45,223 nucleotides of DNA from Candidatus Woesearchaeota archaeon CG1_02_57_44 (GCA_001871415.1 MNWW01000042.1:1-45223); one strand, 5' to 3'; positions 24,808-33,463 are shown, numbered from the stretch's first letter. A program made the numbers and translations. The notes: a model not told the origin generated them from the sequence alone.

Positions 24808-25656
24808 ATGGCAAAGCTTGATTCACAATTGAAGACGGCCGCCTTGCTGGGGCTGCTGTCAGCGCTGTTCTTGCTCGCGGGTTATCTACTGGGCGGCAGC
24901 ACCGGCATGAGCATCGCGCTCGGCATGGCTGTTCTGTTCAACTTCGCAACGTACTACTGGTCCGACTCCTTCGTGCTCTGGATGTATCGTGCGAAGCCGG
25001 CTGCTGAAAAAGATTATCCTCAGTTTCATAGACTTGTCAGGGAACTCGCGGGTTGTGCTCACCTGCCCATGCCGCGGCTCTACATCATCGAGAGCCAGAC
25101 GCCCAACGCGTTCGCCACCGGCAGGAGCCCGCAGCACGCGGCTGTGGCTGTCACGACTGGCATACTATCGCTGCTCAGCGAAAAGCAATTGCGCGGCGTT
25201 CTCGCGCACGAGCTCTCCCATGTCAAGAACCACGACATGCTCATCGCGACCATGGCTGCTACCATCGCCGCCGCCATCAGCTACCTCGCGAGCATGGCGC
25301 GCTGGGGCATGATCTTCGGTGGGGGAAACAATCGCGACGGACCTAATATCCTGGAGTATCTTGTGCTTGCCATTGTCACGCCGCTCATCGCCATGGTGAT
25401 TCAGCTGGCCATCAGCAGGCAGCGCGAGTTTCTCGCCGACGCTTCTGGCGCCAAGCTATCGCATGACCCTGAAGGGTTGGCGTCTGCGCTGGAAGCGCTG
25501 GGCGAGGCGAACAAGAAGCGACCCTTGCGGCACGGCAGCACGGCGACAGCGTCATTGTTCATCGTCAATCCCTTCTCTGGGCAGGCGTTCATCTCCTTGT
25601 TCTCGACGCATCCGCCATTGCAGGAGCGCGTGAAAAGACTGCGGGCGATGCGGTAG
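24808..25656 (+). CDS. htpX: Membrane zinc metalloprotease HtpX
   Basis: M48-family protease that degrades damaged membrane proteins. It has 282 residues from the ATG at 24808, which is preceded by GGGGGTGAG as ribosome binding site; the frame opens earlier, but a TATA box (GCATATAAG) near 24750 rules out the far upstream start. Two N-terminal TM helices (about 10-29 and 33-50) are followed by the zinc motif HELSH (134-138) and the third ligand Glu in RQREFLADASGA. Two more hydrophobic segments lie between these. FSTHPPLQERVKRL near the end is typical of HtpX. Confidence 0.95.
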   Translation: MAKLDSQLKTAALLGLLSALFLLAGYLLGGSTGMSIALGMAVLFNFATYYWSDSFVLWMYRAKPAAEKDYPQFHRLVRELAGCAHLPMPRLYIIESQTPNAFATGRSPQHAAVAVTTGILSLLSEKQLRGVLAHELSHVKNHDMLIATMAATIAAAISYLASMARWGMIFGGGNNRDGPNILEYLVLAIVTPLIAMVIQLAISRQREFLADASGAKLSHDPEGLASALEALGEANKKRPLRHGSTATASLFIVNPFSGQAFISLFSTHPPLQERVKRLRAMR

Positions 25657-25752
25657 GACGTCTATTCATAGGGAGACGGGACAGTCGACACGGCGACCGC
25701 TATGATAGCAACATTCATAAGGTCTGCAGTACTCCGGCATCGACGATAGCGT

Positions 25753-26034
25753 ATGCAGCTCCCCTTCCTCATCAGCGGCGTGTTCCTGTTCTTCTTCGGT
25801 ATGTACCTTCAGCGCGACCCGTGGAGGATCGGCGACGGTTCCCGTCTCTCTGAATGGCTGCTCTCCTCCATCCATCCAACGAGCTCTGAGGAGGCGAAGA
25901 ACCTCAAGACATTGGGCGCCACCGGAGGGCCGTTGTTCAGGATGATCTTCTCAGGATGGCGGGCAGTGCTCCGTTTCCTTGGGTGGATACTTGTCATCGC
26001 AGGGTGCGCGTTCGTTTTTGTGGGCGCGATGTAG
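25753..26034 (+). CDS. Small two-TM membrane protein
   Basis: A 93-residue protein with a TM helix at about 3-18 (LPFLISGVFLFFFGMYL), a polar middle with TSSEEAKNLKTLGATGG, and a second TM helix at about 71-92. I recognise no family. It follows htpX after 96 bp, with a possible promoter (ACATTCATAAGG, about 25711-25722), and converges on hef. Confidence 0.6.
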   Translation: MQLPFLISGVFLFFFGMYLQRDPWRIGDGSRLSEWLLSSIHPTSSEEAKNLKTLGATGGPLFRMIFSGWRAVLRFLGWILVIAGCAFVFVGAM

Positions 26035-26052
26035 CTTCGGGATAGAGGTCCC

Positions 26053-28497
26053 TCAGCATCTTGTCTCATTCCCTTCGTCATACGCCGCGTCCAGCACCCT
26101 CGTTATCTCCTGCGCCTTCTTCGGGCCTACGAGCTTGGCCAGCTGCAGCTCATGCTCTGACGCGGACATAATCTTTCTGACACTGCCGAATTCCACTAGC
26201 AGCTTGGGCGCGATGCCAGCGCCGATACCTGGCAGCGAGGAGACGATGTATTCCTGCTGCTCCTGCAACGATGTGGGTTTGCCTGCGTGCGGCGAGAAAT
26301 TGCTGCCGGATTCCTGCTGCTCACGCGCAGCGATTATCTGGATGAGCGATGCGGAATCCTGCGCGTCGCGCGTCGTCAGCAAGGGGATGCCCCAGCCGAT
26401 CGTGAGGGCGGCTATCATGCCACGTATCGCTTTCGGGTCCACGCTGCGCTGCGCGTAGAGGTCTTCGGTACCTTCGATGATGATGAGCGGTCTTCTATAC
26501 GCGTAGCGCAGGTTCTTGGCCTGTTCGAGCATCCTGCCGTCTATGAGCGAGTCCACAAAGTCCCTGACGGTCTTGACCTCTATAGCTACACGGTCTGATA
26601 GGATGTAGTCTCCTACTGGCAGGTTCTTGAGCTTGATGAGCGCGTTGAGTTCCGCGAGCTCCTTGACAATCCTGCTCGGTTTCTCGCGCAGGTCAGCGTA
26701 GATGACCACCTGATCCGGCTTTGGCTGGTGCTGGGCCAGTGATTGCTGGCTATTGAAGGATATGTTGGAGGGACATCCTGTATGCATCATGCTGCCATGT
26801 CCGGGGCTGCGGGTGGCGACGCTCATCGACGCCCTGTTGTGGGTAGATGCGCGTTGGACCGTTGCCTTGGTGTTCGCAGGACCTCCTAAGCGCTGGCGCA
26901 ATACCTGCAGGGTCTGTACCATCTTGCGCTCCTTATGGTGCGCGCTCCACCTATAGGCCTCATCGCGCGTTCCCTTGGTCACGAGCACCATGACCTTGCC
27001 CTTATCCTGCCTGCCGGTCCGACCACGGCGCTGGATATGGCGTATCGCACTGGGGATGGGCTCGTAGAAGAGCACCATATCCACCTGCGGGATATCGAGG
27101 CCTTCCTCGCCGACGCTGGACATGCAGAGCACGTTGTACTTGTGCTCCCGGAAATCCTTGATGCGCTGCAGCTGCTCTTTCTGGCTCAGGCCTGTTCCCT
27201 TCTTCTTCTGCTGGCCTACGAACATAGCGGCGCGTATGCCCGGCAGCTTGTTGAGGGAATCGACCAGGCGGCCTATCTGGTCACGGTACTGGTTGAAGAT
27301 GATTATCTTCACGTCAGGGTTCGCCGGCGTCGCATGCTGGGACACGATGTCGCGCACGGCCTGCATCTTGGGATGCTCGACATGCTTCTCTAATAAGGCG
27401 CGGGTCTTGAGCAGCGCGTCCTTGAACTGCGGGTCTGAGACCAGGTTCTTCACGGCCTTGACCTTGCTGGTCACAGCGTCGCGGTTCATCACTTCCATGT
27501 ATTCGAGCAAGGGTTCTAGCCCCTGGCTCTCCACGAGCTCGAGCGCATGCTGCACTTTCATCGCCTCTGCCAGCAGGGAGATGCTTTTGAGTACAGGCAT
27601 GCCTCTGTCGCCTGCGGCCATGGAAGCGTGCAGCTCACGTTGCATGGCGAGAATGTCCTTGCGATTGATGTTGTCTAGAGGCCTATTGAGCATGCCCAGG
27701 TCGCGGATGTCGCGCAGCTTCGCCATGAAGCAGCCGTGCAACGCGTCGCGCACAGCGGCAAGGCCTGTAGGGAATGGAATGCTTACCCATTCAACTTCTA
27801 CTTCCTGCACATATGGGCGGACATCAGGGTCCTGGTCCGTACGTATCTCCACTGCTTCGATGGCGAGATTCTGGCAGACCTCTGTTATCTTCTCGAGCTC
27901 ATGACCGGGGCTCGCGGTCAGGGCGATGACCCGGGGGAATCGAGCGGTCTCGACGTAGCGCTTCGCCAGCCAGACATAGCTGTAGTCGCCGACAGCGCGA
28001 TGCGCCTCGTCAAAGCCTAGCAGGCAGATGTCCTTGAGCTGAATCCTTCCGCCGAGGATGTCATTCTCCAGGCCTTGGGGCGTGCTGAAGATGACGCGAC
28101 ATTCCTGCCATTGCTCAGCGCGCTTCGCGGGGGCGATGCGCCCGGTGAGGGTCGCGATGGCCTCGGGGGCTATGGTCGTCGATTCCTCGAACACGCGACG
28201 ATACTGGTCGATGAGCGGTCTTGTGGGGCCCAGGAAGAGGACCTTGTGGCGTGGGTACAGGTTGAGGCGCTGGACAGCCAGCATGACGAAGATATGGGTC
28301 TTGCCTAGCCCAGTAGGCAGCACGACCAGGGTGTTCTTCTCTGCTGCAGTGCCGAGGATGGATTCCTGATAGACGCGCGGGGTGAAATCTTTGAGTTGGA
28401 TGGGGGAGTTGGGCTGGCCAGGGGATTGTCCCGCGCTTTCTGTCCTGCTGGGTTGGTCTGTTTGCAGGTTGTCCTTTTCTTTCCCATTCTTTTCCAT
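26053..28497 (-). CDS. hef: Hef-like helicase-nuclease (FANCM/XPF family) with altered nuclease motif
   Basis: Archaeal Hef acts on stalled or branched replication forks. It has 814 residues. The SF2 helicase half has LPTGLGKTH (motif I), FDEAHRA (II), ALTASPG (III), and GEEGLDIPQVDMVLFYEP with IQRRGRTGR (V-VI). The C-terminal part is an XPF-type nuclease (YADLREKPSRIVKELAEL, VGDYILSDRVAIEVKTVRDF) followed by tandem helix-hairpin-helix motifs (LPGIGAGIAPKLLVEFG). The nuclease signature GDXnERKX3D reads EVK here: the Arg is Val. The Asp, both Glu and the Lys remain. A TATA-like TTTTTTAAGCC lies 25-35 nt before the ATG. A 60-residue low-complexity linker separates the two halves. Confidence 0.95.
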   Translation of the reverse strand: MEKNGKEKDNLQTDQPSRTESAGQSPGQPNSPIQLKDFTPRVYQESILGTAAEKNTLVVLPTGLGKTHIFVMLAVQRLNLYPRHKVLFLGPTRPLIDQYRRVFEESTTIAPEAIATLTGRIAPAKRAEQWQECRVIFSTPQGLENDILGGRIQLKDICLLGFDEAHRAVGDYSYVWLAKRYVETARFPRVIALTASPGHELEKITEVCQNLAIEAVEIRTDQDPDVRPYVQEVEVEWVSIPFPTGLAAVRDALHGCFMAKLRDIRDLGMLNRPLDNINRKDILAMQRELHASMAAGDRGMPVLKSISLLAEAMKVQHALELVESQGLEPLLEYMEVMNRDAVTSKVKAVKNLVSDPQFKDALLKTRALLEKHVEHPKMQAVRDIVSQHATPANPDVKIIIFNQYRDQIGRLVDSLNKLPGIRAAMFVGQQKKKGTGLSQKEQLQRIKDFREHKYNVLCMSSVGEEGLDIPQVDMVLFYEPIPSAIRHIQRRGRTGRQDKGKVMVLVTKGTRDEAYRWSAHHKERKMVQTLQVLRQRLGGPANTKATVQRASTHNRASMSVATRSPGHGSMMHTGCPSNISFNSQQSLAQHQPKPDQVVIYADLREKPSRIVKELAELNALIKLKNLPVGDYILSDRVAIEVKTVRDFVDSLIDGRMLEQAKNLRYAYRRPLIIIEGTEDLYAQRSVDPKAIRGMIAALTIGWGIPLLTTRDAQDSASLIQIIAAREQQESGSNFSPHAGKPTSLQEQQEYIVSSLPGIGAGIAPKLLVEFGSVRKIMSASEHELQLAKLVGPKKAQEITRVLDAAYDEGNETRC

Positions 28498-28578
28498 TGA
28501 GGCGTGGCAAGGACGGCTGGCTTAAAAAACCCTTTGCGCGGATGGCCAGTGGGATTGTGGTAGGGGTGAGAGGTCAAT

Positions 28579-28612
28579 CATCGCAAGCGCTGAAAGCCAT
28601 CACAAGCGCTGA
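28579..28612. repeat. Pair of 15-bp direct repeats between hef and the MBL gene
   Basis: CATCGCAAGCGCTGA (28579-28593) and CATCACAAGCGCTGA (28598-28612) differ at one position and are 19 bp apart. Each holds the palindrome AGCGCT. They lie about 50 bp upstream of the hef TATA box, so they may be a regulatory site. The rest of this 203-bp gap contains a small CTCC/GGAG hairpin and nothing else I can name. Confidence 0.6.
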
Positions 28613-28700
28613 TGGAGGATGATGTATTGTCTCCCGAAAGGAGGCCAGATGCCTGCTTGGTGATGATGTCTTTGTGATAGGGATTTGGCTGCAGGCACAT

Positions 28701-29288
28701 TCAATAATCATGCCCTGGCAGGATCAGGTTGGCTTTCTGGCTGAGCACTGTCGCGATGCTCTGCTGCATGCTTTCAGGAACGCTCTTTGGCAGGTCTACC
28801 CTTCCGTAGCAGCCCTGCCGGAAGAAGGTATCACCGGTGAAGAGAATGTCCTGGTAGCGTATGCATATACTGCCGCGACTATGGCCCGGTGTGGGGATGA
28901 TGGCAAGGTGCCTGAGCGCTGGCAGGCGGGTTAGTCCTATCGGCTGCAGACGGGCGAAACAGGGGTTGCTTGCCATGACCTCATCGAGCATTGTTCCTTC
29001 CGGGTCCTGACGGAAGTCCTCGATGCTCTCGGCGCTGGCCAGGAGCGCGGCCTTGGGGAACAAGGGAGCGTGCCCCACATGATCATAGTGCAGGTGGGTG
29101 AAGATGATGGTCTCAACCGGCATGCCTTGAAAATCATGAGCCAGGAAATCCCTTGCTTTGCCCGCGTCTATGAGCAGGCGCAAGGGACGGATGTAATAGA
29201 AGTCTGACCAGCCCTGCAGCTTCACGATATCGGGTCGTATCTTGTGGATTGTCGCCTTCGCTGCCTGTTTTCCTGCCTTCCTGGTCAC
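28701..29288 (-). CDS. Metallo-beta-lactamase-fold hydrolase
   Basis: A 195-residue MBL-fold protein. The metal motif HLHYDHVGH (HxHxDH) is followed by IPTPGHSRGSICI (third His), LFTGDTFF (bridging Asp) and a final LPGHDY, which together form a complete glyoxalase-II-like zinc site. The substrate is unknown. The start is a GTG whose last two bases overlap the upstream gene's stop (GTGA), giving VTRKAGKQAAK; the frame extends further upstream, but that region is the upstream gene in another frame. It is third in the operon with two membrane proteins. Confidence 0.88.
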   Translation of the reverse strand: MTRKAGKQAAKATIHKIRPDIVKLQGWSDFYYIRPLRLLIDAGKARDFLAHDFQGMPVETIIFTHLHYDHVGHAPLFPKAALLASAESIEDFRQDPEGTMLDEVMASNPCFARLQPIGLTRLPALRHLAIIPTPGHSRGSICIRYQDILFTGDTFFRQGCYGRVDLPKSVPESMQQSIATVLSQKANLILPGHDY

Positions 29289-29641
29289 TTCATGAGCCCC
29301 TTGCTCTGGATTTTCAGACCCACCAGGATGCCGGCGATGAACGAGAGAAGGATGATAAAAGGGTTGCCGTAGATGGCACCAAGGGTGAATCCGACCAGGA
29401 ATCCAAATGTCATAAGGGTGATGGTCAGCTTCATGTTCTTGCGATGGTCCCACCAGGTCTTGCTGGCTACTAGGCCGGCGACAAACACGGTGAGATAACT
29501 CATGACCGCGCTTCCGGCAAGCAGAGCGAGTATGGCTCCTACTATCAGGAAAAAGAATGCCAGTATCTCCGGCCAGTTGACATAGAAGTAGCCCGCGTAC
29601 GCGGCTTTGTGTCCCATGCCTCGTCTGTTCAGGCGATTCAT
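29285..29641 (-). CDS. Four-TM membrane protein, operon partner of the S2P homolog
   Basis: A 118-residue protein from an ATG that overlaps the preceding stop (ATGA). It has about four hydrophobic helices (near 24-40, 43-57, 66-82 and 87-107) and a basic C-terminus (KIQSKGLMK). I recognise no family. Overlapping ends on both sides tie its expression to the S2P-like protein and the MBL hydrolase. Confidence 0.7.
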   Translation of the reverse strand: MNRLNRRGMGHKAAYAGYFYVNWPEILAFFFLIVGAILALLAGSAVMSYLTVFVAGLVASKTWWDHRKNMKLTITLMTFGFLVGFTLGAIYGNPFIILLSFIAGILVGLKIQSKGLMK

Positions 29642-30387
29642 TTTGACCACGCCGCCCGTTCGAATGACGCGTAGTAGACCAGCGCGAAGACAGCACCCAA
29701 AAAGATTGCGCCAAGGAATGTCACTCCTATGCTTGCGTAGAGCAGGAGTGCTGCCCAGCCAAAGAATGTTCCCAGGAAAAAGAAGTACGATGTGCGCCAG
29801 GCAAAGAACATGCCAGCGCCATCAAGCGGAGGGATGGGGGTCATGGCCCAGAAGGTTATCCAGAGCGTCATCTTCAGGGCCTGCAGGATGAACTCGTTCT
29901 GGGGCATGAGCACATACATGAATTTGAGGATAAGACTGAGGACGAGCGCGCCGAAGACGCCGGCGAAGCTGACGATGGCGATATCGCCCGTGTTGACCCC
30001 ATAGCGGAACTTACCCAGGCGATGGCCGGGTATGTGGACGAGCAGGAATCCTCCGGGCGCCAGGAACCAGAGATGCCCCTTGGTGACGAATGCCAGCAGG
30101 ATGCCGATGCCAAGGCCCATGAACCAACCGCGAAACTTGATGTCATAGCCATTGGCCAGGGCGAAGATGGCCTGGGTGGTGATGCGCACCATCATGATGA
30201 GCGTCGTGACGAGAATGGCCAACAGCAGGTTTCGCAGGCCAACCACGAGACTGAACACATCGTCGCCCCACTGGTTGAAGGAGACGATGAAGGATATGGC
30301 GACAATGGTTATCGCCAGCTCTCGAAGCTCCTGCGGGCTGAAGCGGTAGTAGCGCTTTATCTTGTCCAGCATGTTGACAGCCCACAT
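29638..30387 (-). CDS. Site-2-protease-like membrane protein lacking the zinc site
   Basis: A 249-residue protein with about six TM helices. The C-terminal motif TPIPPLDGAGMFFAW matches the NPxPxLDGG motif of M50 site-2 proteases, and the spacing to GYDIKFRGWFMGLGIG is as in archaeal members. The HExxH zinc motif expected in the second helix is absent: the aligned stretch reads ITTQAIFALANGYD. It is therefore probably catalytically dead and may act as a scaffold or a regulator of membrane proteins. A TATA box (GCTTATAAGTCC, about 30409-30420) 25-30 nt upstream fixes the ATG. Confidence 0.78.
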   Translation of the reverse strand: MWAVNMLDKIKRYYRFSPQELRELAITIVAISFIVSFNQWGDDVFSLVVGLRNLLLAILVTTLIMMVRITTQAIFALANGYDIKFRGWFMGLGIGILLAFVTKGHLWFLAPGGFLLVHIPGHRLGKFRYGVNTGDIAIVSFAGVFGALVLSLILKFMYVLMPQNEFILQALKMTLWITFWAMTPIPPLDGAGMFFAWRTSYFFFLGTFFGWAALLLYASIGVTFLGAIFLGAVFALVYYASFERAAWSK

Positions 30388-30439
30388 GGGGGCTATTTGG
30401 GGAGTGGGGACTTATAAGCGTTTCCCTGATGGTGCTTGC

Positions 30440-31582
30440 CTATAGTCTTCCTGAAGTGTCCATACAACCTACGCCTGACGCGAGCAAGGATGTATACCAG
30501 GCGGTCCCCCTCTGCAGGCCTGCCTTGGTGATGTATTCATTCGACTGGTGGCACACGTCCAGGGAACCGGGGCCGCACACCAGGGCGGGCAGGTCGGCTT
30601 CGCCATTGAATATGGCCGCATCTGTGGAGAATGGGAGCGTGGTCGCCTCTTTGCCGGTAATGGTCGAGAGATAGGCTATCAAAGGGTGGCTCGGGCTCGT
30701 GAAGAATGAGGGGTAGCTGCAGACCGTGCTGACCTCAATGGAGCATGCTGACCCGGCTTCTTGCAGGGTACGCTGTGCCCCTGTCTGCAGTTCCTCCAGT
30801 GTATCATCCGGCTCGTACCCAGGCGCAAGTCGCAGATCGCCGGTCATGGTGACGCTCTGGCAGATGCGATTATTCGCATCGCCTCCTCGGACCACCCCTG
30901 GATTCATGCTGCCCGCTCCCGGAAACCCATCATACGGCGTCTGCATGAGACGCTCGCTGAGTGCCTTGACCTGCTGCAGCACGCAGGCCATACCATACAT
31001 CGCGTTGCAGCTATTGGATGGATCGCTGCTATGTCCGCCCTTGCCGGTGATGGTCAGCTGCCATTCGGTGTATGATGCATGGGCATAGCCTATCCTGCCT
31101 TGCGTCGGCTCACCGATGATGAGCGTCATCGGGGCGAGGATATCCATCGCATTGGCGGCGAGCAGTCGGGCACCTCCAAAGTCAGTCTCCTCATTGTAGG
31201 TGAGCGCCAATGCTGCCGGCACTGTCTGGTTCTTCTCCAGCGCGTGCATCATGCAGGCGACAGGGCCTTTCATGTCCTGGGCGCCAAGACCGTAATATCG
31301 TGTCTCGCCGTCGACCATTGCCTCTGTCAGCATGAGCGGGTCTGTGTCCCACCCATCAGTCGCAGGCACCGTGTCCAGATGGCCGCACAGGCCAATGTAT
31401 CGCTTGGCCTTCAGCGCTGGCTGCGTGCGGATGATGAGCGCCTCAAAACAGTCGCCGTAGCGCTGCACGTCGAATCCGAGATCAGCGGCCCACATGGCGA
31501 TATGGGTCGCGAGCGGCAGCGTCGGATTGTCTGAGCTGGTGTCAAAGGCGACAAGTTCTGCTAATGTCTCGTCAATGCGCAT
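30440..31582 (-). CDS. M20-family metallopeptidase (ArgE/DapE-like deacylase)
   Basis: A 380-residue zinc hydrolase. GHLDTVPA (metal His and Asp), YYGLGAQDMKGPVA (bridging Asp) and TYNEETDFGG (catalytic Glu-Glu) are the standard M20 motifs, and HSSDPSNSCNA lies in the dimerisation domain. Family members remove acyl groups from amino acids (acetylornithine, succinyl-diaminopimelate) or cleave dipeptides; no other arginine or lysine genes are present, so the substrate is undecided. A TATA box (CATATAAAAACG, about 31605-31616) is about 30 nt before the ATG at 31582; frames opening at 31600 or 31663 overlap the promoter and are not favoured. Confidence 0.9.
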   Translation of the reverse strand: MRIDETLAELVAFDTSSDNPTLPLATHIAMWAADLGFDVQRYGDCFEALIIRTQPALKAKRYIGLCGHLDTVPATDGWDTDPLMLTEAMVDGETRYYGLGAQDMKGPVACMMHALEKNQTVPAALALTYNEETDFGGARLLAANAMDILAPMTLIIGEPTQGRIGYAHASYTEWQLTITGKGGHSSDPSNSCNAMYGMACVLQQVKALSERLMQTPYDGFPGAGSMNPGVVRGGDANNRICQSVTMTGDLRLAPGYEPDDTLEELQTGAQRTLQEAGSACSIEVSTVCSYPSFFTSPSHPLIAYLSTITGKEATTLPFSTDAAIFNGEADLPALVCGPGSLDVCHQSNEYITKAGLQRGTAWYTSLLASGVGCMDTSGRL

Positions 31583-31921
31583 GATTACTGGTGGAAACAT
31601 GACCACGTTTTTATATGATGTGGGGGGATGGGTCAGGAAGCTGCTGTGCCTGAGCATATGCATCGCACCCAGGATGCTGCGATGGTCAGGGTAGGGATCG
31701 TTAGTGGATGAGAGCTTGCATACAGGATGGGACTCTGCGATGGTTAACTCCTGAAGCTCCTGTGTATGAATACCTGTGTGCCGGTGCTTGATGCCTCGAG
31801 AAGCGAAGAAACAGTGCTGCGGAAAGCATCAGGCATCATCGGCTTGGCTTACCTATTCAGCAGCTCTTTGACTTACTCCTCAACGCAACGATGCGATCTT
31901 GCAGGGTATTTACTATCAGCA
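31583..31921. other. Intergenic region without a confident gene
   Basis: 339 bp between the traB-like gene and the M20 gene. A TATA-like GTAAATACC (minus, near 31905) could drive a short minus-strand RNA or a 30-codon ORF, but neither has supporting signals. Long plus-strand frames through this region continue antisense into the TraB gene and are not credible. Confidence 0.45.
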
Positions 31922-32599
31922 TCACTCAATGACTTCGATGCCGCGCCTCTTCAAGGCAGCGACAACCGCTTTCTTGTGGCCAGCGCCGAGTACAGCGAGG
32001 ATGGTGCCTTCTTCCTGGCTTCTGGCCAGGTGCGCGAGGTTTCTGGTGATGACATTGTTGCGCTCGGTGATGAGCACGCGATAGAATCCCGGATAGCGTT
32101 GCCTGACCTTCTCGAGCATGGTCTCGATGAGCTCCTCATCCGGCACATCGTTGAGGTCGAAATCGAGGTCCTTGTTGAAGCGCCCGAACATGAGGTCGTA
32201 GATGAGCCGCCATTTCTCTGTCCAGGAGAAGGACTTGCTGAATCTTTTCAAGGTGGTGTGGATGTCCTGGTCGATGAGGGCCAATGGGAGGTGGTGCTTG
32301 CGCGCGAGGATGACCGCGTGGCGCATCTCATCGCCCGGCTTCATGCCGACCAGATCGCCCATCTTGCGCTCAGCGTAGCCGCCCAGCAGGGCGAAGACAT
32401 AGCCCTGTACGCCGACCTGCCTGATGGTCTCAAGCGGCCCGGGCTTCTTCGCGTCAGGGTCGGCGAACAATCCTTCCAATCGGTTAGGGTCAAGCTCGAT
32501 TGCGATGACAGAGGGGAGCTGCTCGCTGATTGCGGCGGTGATGGCGCTCACGCTCTTCCTGCTGATGTGCGAGGTTCCGATGATGCGGATGGACATCAT
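31922..32599 (-). CDS. TraB/PrgY-like family protein
   Basis: A 225-residue protein of the TraB family (bacterial PrgY pheromone shut-down protein, eukaryotic TRABD). Conserved features are IIGTSHISRKSV near the N-terminus (GxxH), IAIELDPNRL, ITERNNVITRNL, and VLGAGHKKAV near the C-terminus (second GxxH). These residues are proposed to form a metal-dependent protease site. The usual C-terminal TM domain of archaeal members is missing, so this one should be soluble. A TATA box (CTTATATACCC, about 32620-32630) supports the ATG at 32599. Confidence 0.88.
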   Translation of the reverse strand: MMSIRIIGTSHISRKSVSAITAAISEQLPSVIAIELDPNRLEGLFADPDAKKPGPLETIRQVGVQGYVFALLGGYAERKMGDLVGMKPGDEMRHAVILARKHHLPLALIDQDIHTTLKRFSKSFSWTEKWRLIYDLMFGRFNKDLDFDLNDVPDEELIETMLEKVRQRYPGFYRVLITERNNVITRNLAHLARSQEEGTILAVLGAGHKKAVVAALKRRGIEVIE

Positions 32600-32670
32600 T
32601 GGTGATGGAGCAAGGGGGATGGGTATATAAGGGTGGCGGAGCAACAGTGTTGCCCGTTGTCGTCGCGCTC

Positions 32671-33075
32671 TCACTGCATGGTCGCGCAGAACCTGTTCGG
32701 GCCGATGGGGATTATCTCTATCTTCTTCTTCTCGACATTCTGCGTCAGTTCCTTTGGCACCCTGAATGTGTAATTGTCGCCGTCGAAACTCAGTTTACGC
32801 TTCATAGAGATGCTGTCATTGATTATTCTGTTCAGCACCATGGCTCGGTCCATTTTTTTTGATTCTTCCAGTCCGAGATATTTCTTATGGCATTTCGCAC
32901 ACTCAAAGCCATTCACCTTGACAAAGATGTTGCTATCTATCTGCACTTCCATGGCTGATCTGCTCATCTTTCTCTTGCAGTCCGAGCAGGTCATGCTCTT
33001 GGGACTGAATGCTTCTTTCTCTATCTCGAATGAAACCTCTTCCAAGTTTTCCCAATCAGGATTATCCGATTTCAT
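32671..33075 (-). CDS. Zinc-finger antitoxin-like protein, partner of the BrnT-like toxin
   Basis: A 134-residue protein from the ATG at 33075, with GAGGTGA as ribosome binding site overlapping the toxin's stop. The N-terminal half has a four-Cys zinc site (CSDC at 30-33, CAKC at 59-62) like the MqsA/YgiT group. The C-terminal half (DRAMVLNRIINDSISMKRKL, then FRVPKELTQNVEKKKIEIIP) looks like a small DNA-binding or AbrB-like segment. Antitoxins of this type bind the toxin and the shared promoter. The assignment rests on gene order and this domain pattern. Confidence 0.68.
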   Translation of the reverse strand: MKSDNPDWENLEEVSFEIEKEAFSPKSMTCSDCKRKMSRSAMEVQIDSNIFVKVNGFECAKCHKKYLGLEESKKMDRAMVLNRIINDSISMKRKLSFDGDNYTFRVPKELTQNVEKKKIEIIPIGPNRFCATMQ

Positions 33076-33079
33076 GCTG

Positions 33080-33352
33080 TCACCTCTTTTTGTAGGCTTT
33101 GATCTGCTTTTCTGAAGACGGGTACGCTGTCGTAATCTCCGCCTCCTTTGTTGATGCATCGTACCTGAAAAATATGGTCAGATGCCTGTCTTTTGCTTTG
33201 CCGATGGCAACATATTGTTCTGCGCCTGCGGTACGGATTCTTGGTCTGCCGTTCCTCAAGGCCTGCTCGATTTCCTCTTGCAGGACATTGTGCTTGTCAA
33301 ACACCTTCAGCACGGTCGCTGGCGTTATCTTGATGATGCGTATGTTCATCAT
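33080..33352 (-). CDS. BrnT/RelE-like toxin of a type II toxin-antitoxin pair
   Basis: A 90-residue protein with the BrnT/RelE-like pattern: KVFDKHNVLQEEIEQALRNG, then GAEQYVAIGKAKDRHLTIFF, RYDASTKEAEITTAYPSSEK and a basic tail. Such toxins are ribosome-dependent or free mRNA endonucleases. The order toxin-antitoxin is that of brnTA. The ATG at 33352 sits about 25 nt after a TATA box (GATATATATG region, 33376-33386), so the transcript is probably leaderless. A tandem 11-bp operator fills the space between TATA and ATG. Confidence 0.72.
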   Translation of the reverse strand: MMNIRIIKITPATVLKVFDKHNVLQEEIEQALRNGRPRIRTAGAEQYVAIGKAKDRHLTIFFRYDASTKEAEITTAYPSSEKQIKAYKKR

Positions 33353-33386
33353 TTACCGTAAGGTAACAGTAAGGTTTGATATATAT
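33353..33386 (-). promoter_or_regulatory. Toxin-antitoxin promoter with tandem 11-bp operator repeats
   Basis: TTACCGTAAGG (33353-33363) and TAACAGTAAGG (33364-33374) are head-to-tail copies (8 of 11 identical), placed directly between the start codon and the TATA box (33375-33386). A protein bound here would block transcription, as expected for antitoxin autorepression. The 11-bp period places both sites on one face of the helix. Confidence 0.7.
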
Positions 33387-33463
33387 GTTTTTTGGTGGTG
33401 TTGGTGGTGGCATCGCTTGGCTATGCAACAATCTTTATAAGTGAGGGGCTATTTTCTTCACTT

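Noticed and set aside
31766-32605. 279-codon plus-strand ORF
   Set aside because: Mostly antisense to the TraB-family gene, which has conserved motifs and a promoter.
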